Origin: Demequina lutea
GTDB taxonomy: Bacteria > Actinomycetota > Actinomycetes > Actinomycetales > Demequinaceae
Reading direction: 5' to 3'
NCBI RefSeq assembly: GCF_013409005.1
Contig: NZ_JACBZO010000001.1
Coordinates: 248,001 to 312,000, forward strand
DNA: 64,000 nt
Shown here: positions 61,147 to 64,000 of the stretch, in pieces
How positions within the stretch are numbered: position 1 is the first letter of the stretch
Layout of the letters: every line of letters starts with the position of its first letter
Notes under the pieces: generated by a model
Databases searched by the model: none
The model's input: the letters and a program-made list of their open reading frames with translations, nothing else
Told to the model about the DNA's origin: nothing
Program-made: the position numbers and the translations under genes

Positions 61147-62391
61147 CTAGTACTCGTTGGCGATGAAGAGGTCTTGAGCAGGGAACTTCGTCAGGACGTG
61201 CACGCCCTGGTCGGTCACGACGACTTCCTCTTCGATGCGAGCGGCCGAGACGCCGTCGCTTGCCGGGCAGTAGGTCTCGAGCGCGAAGACCATTCCGGAC
61301 TGAATCTCGATCGGGTTGTCGAGGCTATTGAGGCGCGAGATGATGGGCCGCTCGTGCAGGCCGAGTCCGAGGCCGTGGCCGAACTGCAGGCCGAAGGCCG
61401 CGAGTTCGTTGTCGAAGCCGAAGTCGGTGGCCTTTGGCCACACCTTTGCGATGTCGTCCGTGCCGACTCCGACGCGCACGGTCTGGATCGCGGCGTCCAT
61501 CCACTCGCGCGCCTTCGTGTAGGCGTCGCGTTGGCTTGCAGTGGCACTGCCGACCGCGAAGGTGCGGTAGTAGCAGGTGCGGTAGCCGTTGAACGAGTGG
61601 ATGATGTCGAAGAAGGCCTGGTCGCCGGGCCGGATGATGCGGTCGGTGAAGTTGTGCGGGTGCGGGTTGCACCGGTCACCTGAGATGGCGTTGACCGCCT
61701 CGACCTGATCCGAGCCCATCTCGTAGAGCCGCTTGTTTGCGAGCGCGACGATCTCGTTCTCCCTGATGCCCGGCTTGAGCACGTCGACGATGTCTTGGTA
61801 GACGCCGTCGACCATCGCGGCCGCCTGGTTGAGGAGCATGATCTCGTCGACCGACTTGATCTGTCGCGCGTCGAGCATGAGCTGCTGCGCGTCGACGACC
61901 TTCAGGCCCTGACGTTGCATCTCGAACAGGAACGGGGGCTCGACGATGTCGACGCCGACCGGGAGGTCCGCGACTCCCGCCTCGACGAGCAGCGCCTTGA
62001 TCTCGCGCACGGCGGACTCCATGAGTCCGGCCGACGGCGCGACCGCGCCACGCATCCCCAGCATGCCCGGTCGGTTGTTCTCGGGCTTGAGCCACGGCGA
62101 GTGGAGCTTGTGGTGGCGCACCGCAGAGCCGAAGTCCCACAACATGGGATCGCCGTCGCGCGTGAGCAACGCGTAACGCGTCATCTTGTCGCCGAGCGCG
62201 CCGCCGATCCACGTCTGCGTCGTGTAGCGGATGTTGTAGAAGTCAAAGAGCAGAAAGGCGCCGCACTCGCTCGAGTTGAGGGACTGCTTGGCGCGCGTGA
62301 TGCGGTAGTCGCGAAGGCGATCGAAGTCGACTCTCGACTCGTAGTCGACGCCCATGTGGCCGGGGGCGGAGAGTGGAATGAGTTCAGACAT
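61147..62391 (-). CDS. M24-family (creatinase/aminopeptidase P-fold) protein with altered metal site
   Basis: This 414-residue product has an N-terminal creatinase-like domain (LLFDFYNIRYTTQTWIGG) and a C-terminal pita-bread domain. The expected metal ligands are Asp262 (FFDIIHS), a second Asp that is replaced by Cys273 (GYRTCYYRTF instead of the usual GYxxDxxRTF), His339 (GHGLGLGLHE), Glu372 (ALETYCP) and Glu387 (RIEEEV). With one ligand gone it may bind one metal or none, as in creatinase, which works without metal. The next gene on this transcript is upstream and overlaps by 8 bases. A carbon-nitrogen hydrolase, or a lyase like DddP, is possible. Confidence 0.8.
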   Translation of the reverse strand: MSELIPLSAPGHMGVDYESRVDFDRLRDYRITRAKQSLNSSECGAFLLFDFYNIRYTTQTWIGGALGDKMTRYALLTRDGDPMLWDFGSAVRHHKLHSPWLKPENNRPGMLGMRGAVAPSAGLMESAVREIKALLVEAGVADLPVGVDIVEPPFLFEMQRQGLKVVDAQQLMLDARQIKSVDEIMLLNQAAAMVDGVYQDIVDVLKPGIRENEIVALANKRLYEMGSDQVEAVNAISGDRCNPHPHNFTDRIIRPGDQAFFDIIHSFNGYRTCYYRTFAVGSATASQRDAYTKAREWMDAAIQTVRVGVGTDDIAKVWPKATDFGFDNELAAFGLQFGHGLGLGLHERPIISRLNSLDNPIEIQSGMVFALETYCPASDGVSAARIEEEVVVTDQGVHVLTKFPAQDLFIANEY

Positions 62392-63331
62392 TGGGCGACA
62401 CCTCGAGTCCGCTGAGGACGTGCTTGTCTTCGGAGACGAGGGTGATGCCTGCCCGCCTCGCCTCGTCCAGCAGGAGCACGGCGAAGTCCTCCAGGAGATG
62501 ACCGGAGTCAACGGCCGCGGAGACGAGTTCGGCGGTGGCCTCCGAGATCGGCATCGGGACGCCGAGTTCGCGAGCCGCGTCGAGCCCGAGGTCGAAGTCC
62601 TTCTTGAGCAGCGGCATCGTGAAGGTTGGCGTGAAGTCGAGGTTGACGAAGGCGGGTGTTTTGTACCGCGTGAAGGTCGATCCCATCACGGAATCGTTGA
62701 GAAACGCGAGGAAGGCTTCGCGACTCACGCCGCCCTTCTCGACGAGGACGGTGATCTCGGCCATCGCTTGAGTGACGATGCCAAGGAAGACGTTGTGCGC
62801 GATCTTGACGAGCCGCGCGGCCTCACCGTCGCCGACCCACGTCACGCCCTGGCCGAGCGTGTTGAGCAGGGCCTCCACCGATTCGAAGGTTTCGCGCGGG
62901 CCGGACACGGCAAGGGTGAGCTTGCCAGCCGCGATCACTCCGGGGTTGCCGCTCACGGGGGAGGCGAGGAAGTGGCTGCCGTGCGCGGTCGCGAGTGCGC
63001 GGATCTTCGCGGAGGCCTCGGTCGACACGGTCGAGGAGTCGATGATGACGCCCGGCGAGACGTTCTCGACGGTGAGCAGGCCGCCGTCGCCCTCGACGAC
63101 CTGTTGGAGGTCCTTCGGCGCGGACACCATGATGAAGACCACGTCGCGGTCCGCGAGATCCGCAGGCCGATCGACGACGGTGGCACCGAGTGCCGCGAGC
63201 GGCTCGGCCTTGGACCTGGTGCGGTTGTACACCGCGACGTCGTAGCCGGCCTCAAGGAGGCGAACCGACAGGGCAAAGCCCATGCGGCCGGTGCCAATCC
63301 AGCCGATCTTTGCGAGCCCAGTATTCGTCAT
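62384..63331 (-). CDS. NAD(P)-dependent beta-hydroxyacid dehydrogenase
   Basis: This 315-residue product starts with a Rossmann motif (IGWIGTGRMGFALSVRLLEAG). It carries the family segment SPVSGNPGVIAAGKLTLAVSG and the catalytic Lys in RLVKIAHNVFLG. It is related to 3-hydroxyisobutyrate and tartronate-semialdehyde reductases. Its substrate is probably a small hydroxy acid released by the coupled M24-type enzyme. A LacI-type palindrome is 28 bases upstream, with the divergent lacI gene beyond it, so the pair is likely inducible. Confidence 0.88.
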   Translation of the reverse strand: MTNTGLAKIGWIGTGRMGFALSVRLLEAGYDVAVYNRTRSKAEPLAALGATVVDRPADLADRDVVFIMVSAPKDLQQVVEGDGGLLTVENVSPGVIIDSSTVSTEASAKIRALATAHGSHFLASPVSGNPGVIAAGKLTLAVSGPRETFESVEALLNTLGQGVTWVGDGEAARLVKIAHNVFLGIVTQAMAEITVLVEKGGVSREAFLAFLNDSVMGSTFTRYKTPAFVNLDFTPTFTMPLLKKDFDLGLDAARELGVPMPISEATAELVSAAVDSGHLLEDFAVLLLDEARRAGITLVSEDKHVLSGLEVSPNV

Positions 63332-63358
63332 TGGTCTGCCTCCTCACGGCAAGATTGC

Positions 63359-63372
63359 CGCAATCGATTGCG
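63359..63372. promoter_or_regulatory. LacI-type operator between the dehydrogenase and lacI genes
   Basis: CGCAATCGATTGCG is an exact palindrome with a central CpG. It sits in the 130-base divergent promoter region and probably controls both sides. Confidence 0.7.
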
Positions 63373-63461
63373 ATCGAAGTTGATTATTCATTGCTTGGCG
63401 ATCCGCGTCAAGCCCGGGGCTCATCCCTGGCCCAGGAACGCTGGCTGATATCGTCGCAGTC

Positions 63462-64000
63462 ATGAGCAATCGCATCACGCTCGCCGATGTCGCGAAACTG
63501 GCGGGGGTTCATCCCGGAACGGTGTCACGCGCGCTGAGCGGCAAGACCGAGAATCAGGTCAACGCCGCGACCGTCCGGCGCGTGCGCCGCGCCGCGAAGC
63601 AGCTCGGCTACATGCCAAACGCCATGGCGCGTGGTTTGCGGACGCGCTCGTCGATGACGATCGGCGTGATTGTGCCCGATCTCATGAACCCGATCTTTCC
63701 GCCCATGGTGCGCGGCATCGACAGCTATCTCGCCCCACGCGGATTCTCGGCGTTTGTCGTCAACACGGATGGCAAGGACGCCGCCGAGCGGACGCTGTTC
63801 GAGTCGCTCATGGAGCGTCAGGTCGACGGCTTCATCGTCGCGACCGGCCACACCGATCACGTGCTCATGGCCGACGCGCTCGCGCGCGGCGTGCTCGCCG
63901 TCATGGTCAATCGCGAGGCGCACGGGGTGTCTTTCCCGTCTGTAACCGGAGATGATGCGCGTGGAATCCACGAGGTAGTCGCGCATTTGAGTGAACTCGG
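63462..64000 (+). CDS. LacI-family regulator, N-terminal part (runs off window)
   Basis: About 179 residues are visible. The HTH (ITLADVAKLAGVHPGTVSRA), the hinge (MPNAMARGLRTRSSM) and the start of the sensor domain (IGVIVPDLMNPIFPPMVRG) are intact. It is divergent from the dehydrogenase/M24 pair, with the palindrome at 63359 between them. Its effector is unknown. Confidence 0.93.
   Translation, partial: MSNRITLADVAKLAGVHPGTVSRALSGKTENQVNAATVRRVRRAAKQLGYMPNAMARGLRTRSSMTIGVIVPDLMNPIFPPMVRGIDSYLAPRGFSAFVVNTDGKDAAERTLFESLMERQVDGFIVATGHTDHVLMADALARGVLAVMVNREAHGVSFPSVTGDDARGIHEVVAHLSEL

Overview
This window comes from a high-GC actinobacterial chromosome. The core genes fit Micrococcales: a BldC-type regulator, an actinobacterial DUF3073 protein, a short SCP-like protein beside purL, and an overlapping purF-purM pair. 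The genus cannot be fixed from the sequence. Genes are dense, many are coupled by 4-bp ATGA or GTGA overlaps, and I see no rRNA, tRNA or CRISPR array.

Left end, about 1-13,390, is an accessory island. It begins in the 3' end of a tyrosine recombinase with a small HTH partner. Decayed fragments follow, then a cytosine DNA methyltransferase lacking its N-terminal half and joined in frame to a wrecked IS256-type transposase. Next is a cassette of a secreted small protein, an ABC ATPase and two membrane proteins, then a protein with a SPGDV/DUF4062-like N-terminus. A tightly overlapping six-gene cassette (9,874-13,261) follows: two HAD-like phosphatases, a metallophosphoesterase, two related unknown proteins (one carrying a HicB-like tail) and one more unknown. 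The island ends against a luciferase-like oxidoreductase gene cut after about 90 codons (13,382-13,651), which marks the junction with older chromosome.

Middle, 13,800-30,700, holds two unusual fusions (GNAT plus P-loop kinase; TIM-barrel plus APH kinase) and an Asp/Glu racemase. A copper module follows (CueR-like MerR, CopZ, CopA) with two matching operators, then O-succinylhomoserine sulfhydrylase. A complete alpha-xyloside uptake locus comes next: LacI regulator, binding protein, two permeases and a YicI-type GH31 alpha-xylosidase, with two identical 14-bp palindromes as probable operators. A rhodanese and a phosphoribosyltransferase end this part.

A nine-gene minus-strand unit (44,059 to 30,863) encodes a histidine kinase, a response regulator, one LolD/MacB-type ATPase and six consecutive FtsX-type permeases chained by 4-bp overlaps. 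This has the look of a stress-sensing or peptide-handling ABC system with unusual permease multiplicity.

Right end, 44,200-64,000, holds a lipoprotein serpin, purL, an orphan alpha-glucoside-type ABC transporter, purF-purM, an AbiEi/DUF559-like protein, DUF3073, bldC, an O6-alkylguanine methyltransferase with an EamA exporter, a holin-like membrane protein and an M24 (creatinase-fold) protein lacking one metal-ligand Asp. That protein is coupled to a beta-hydroxyacid dehydrogenase beside a divergent LacI regulator that runs off the window. A 41-42-bp dispersed repeat occurs in two intergenic clusters (44,119 and 49,699).
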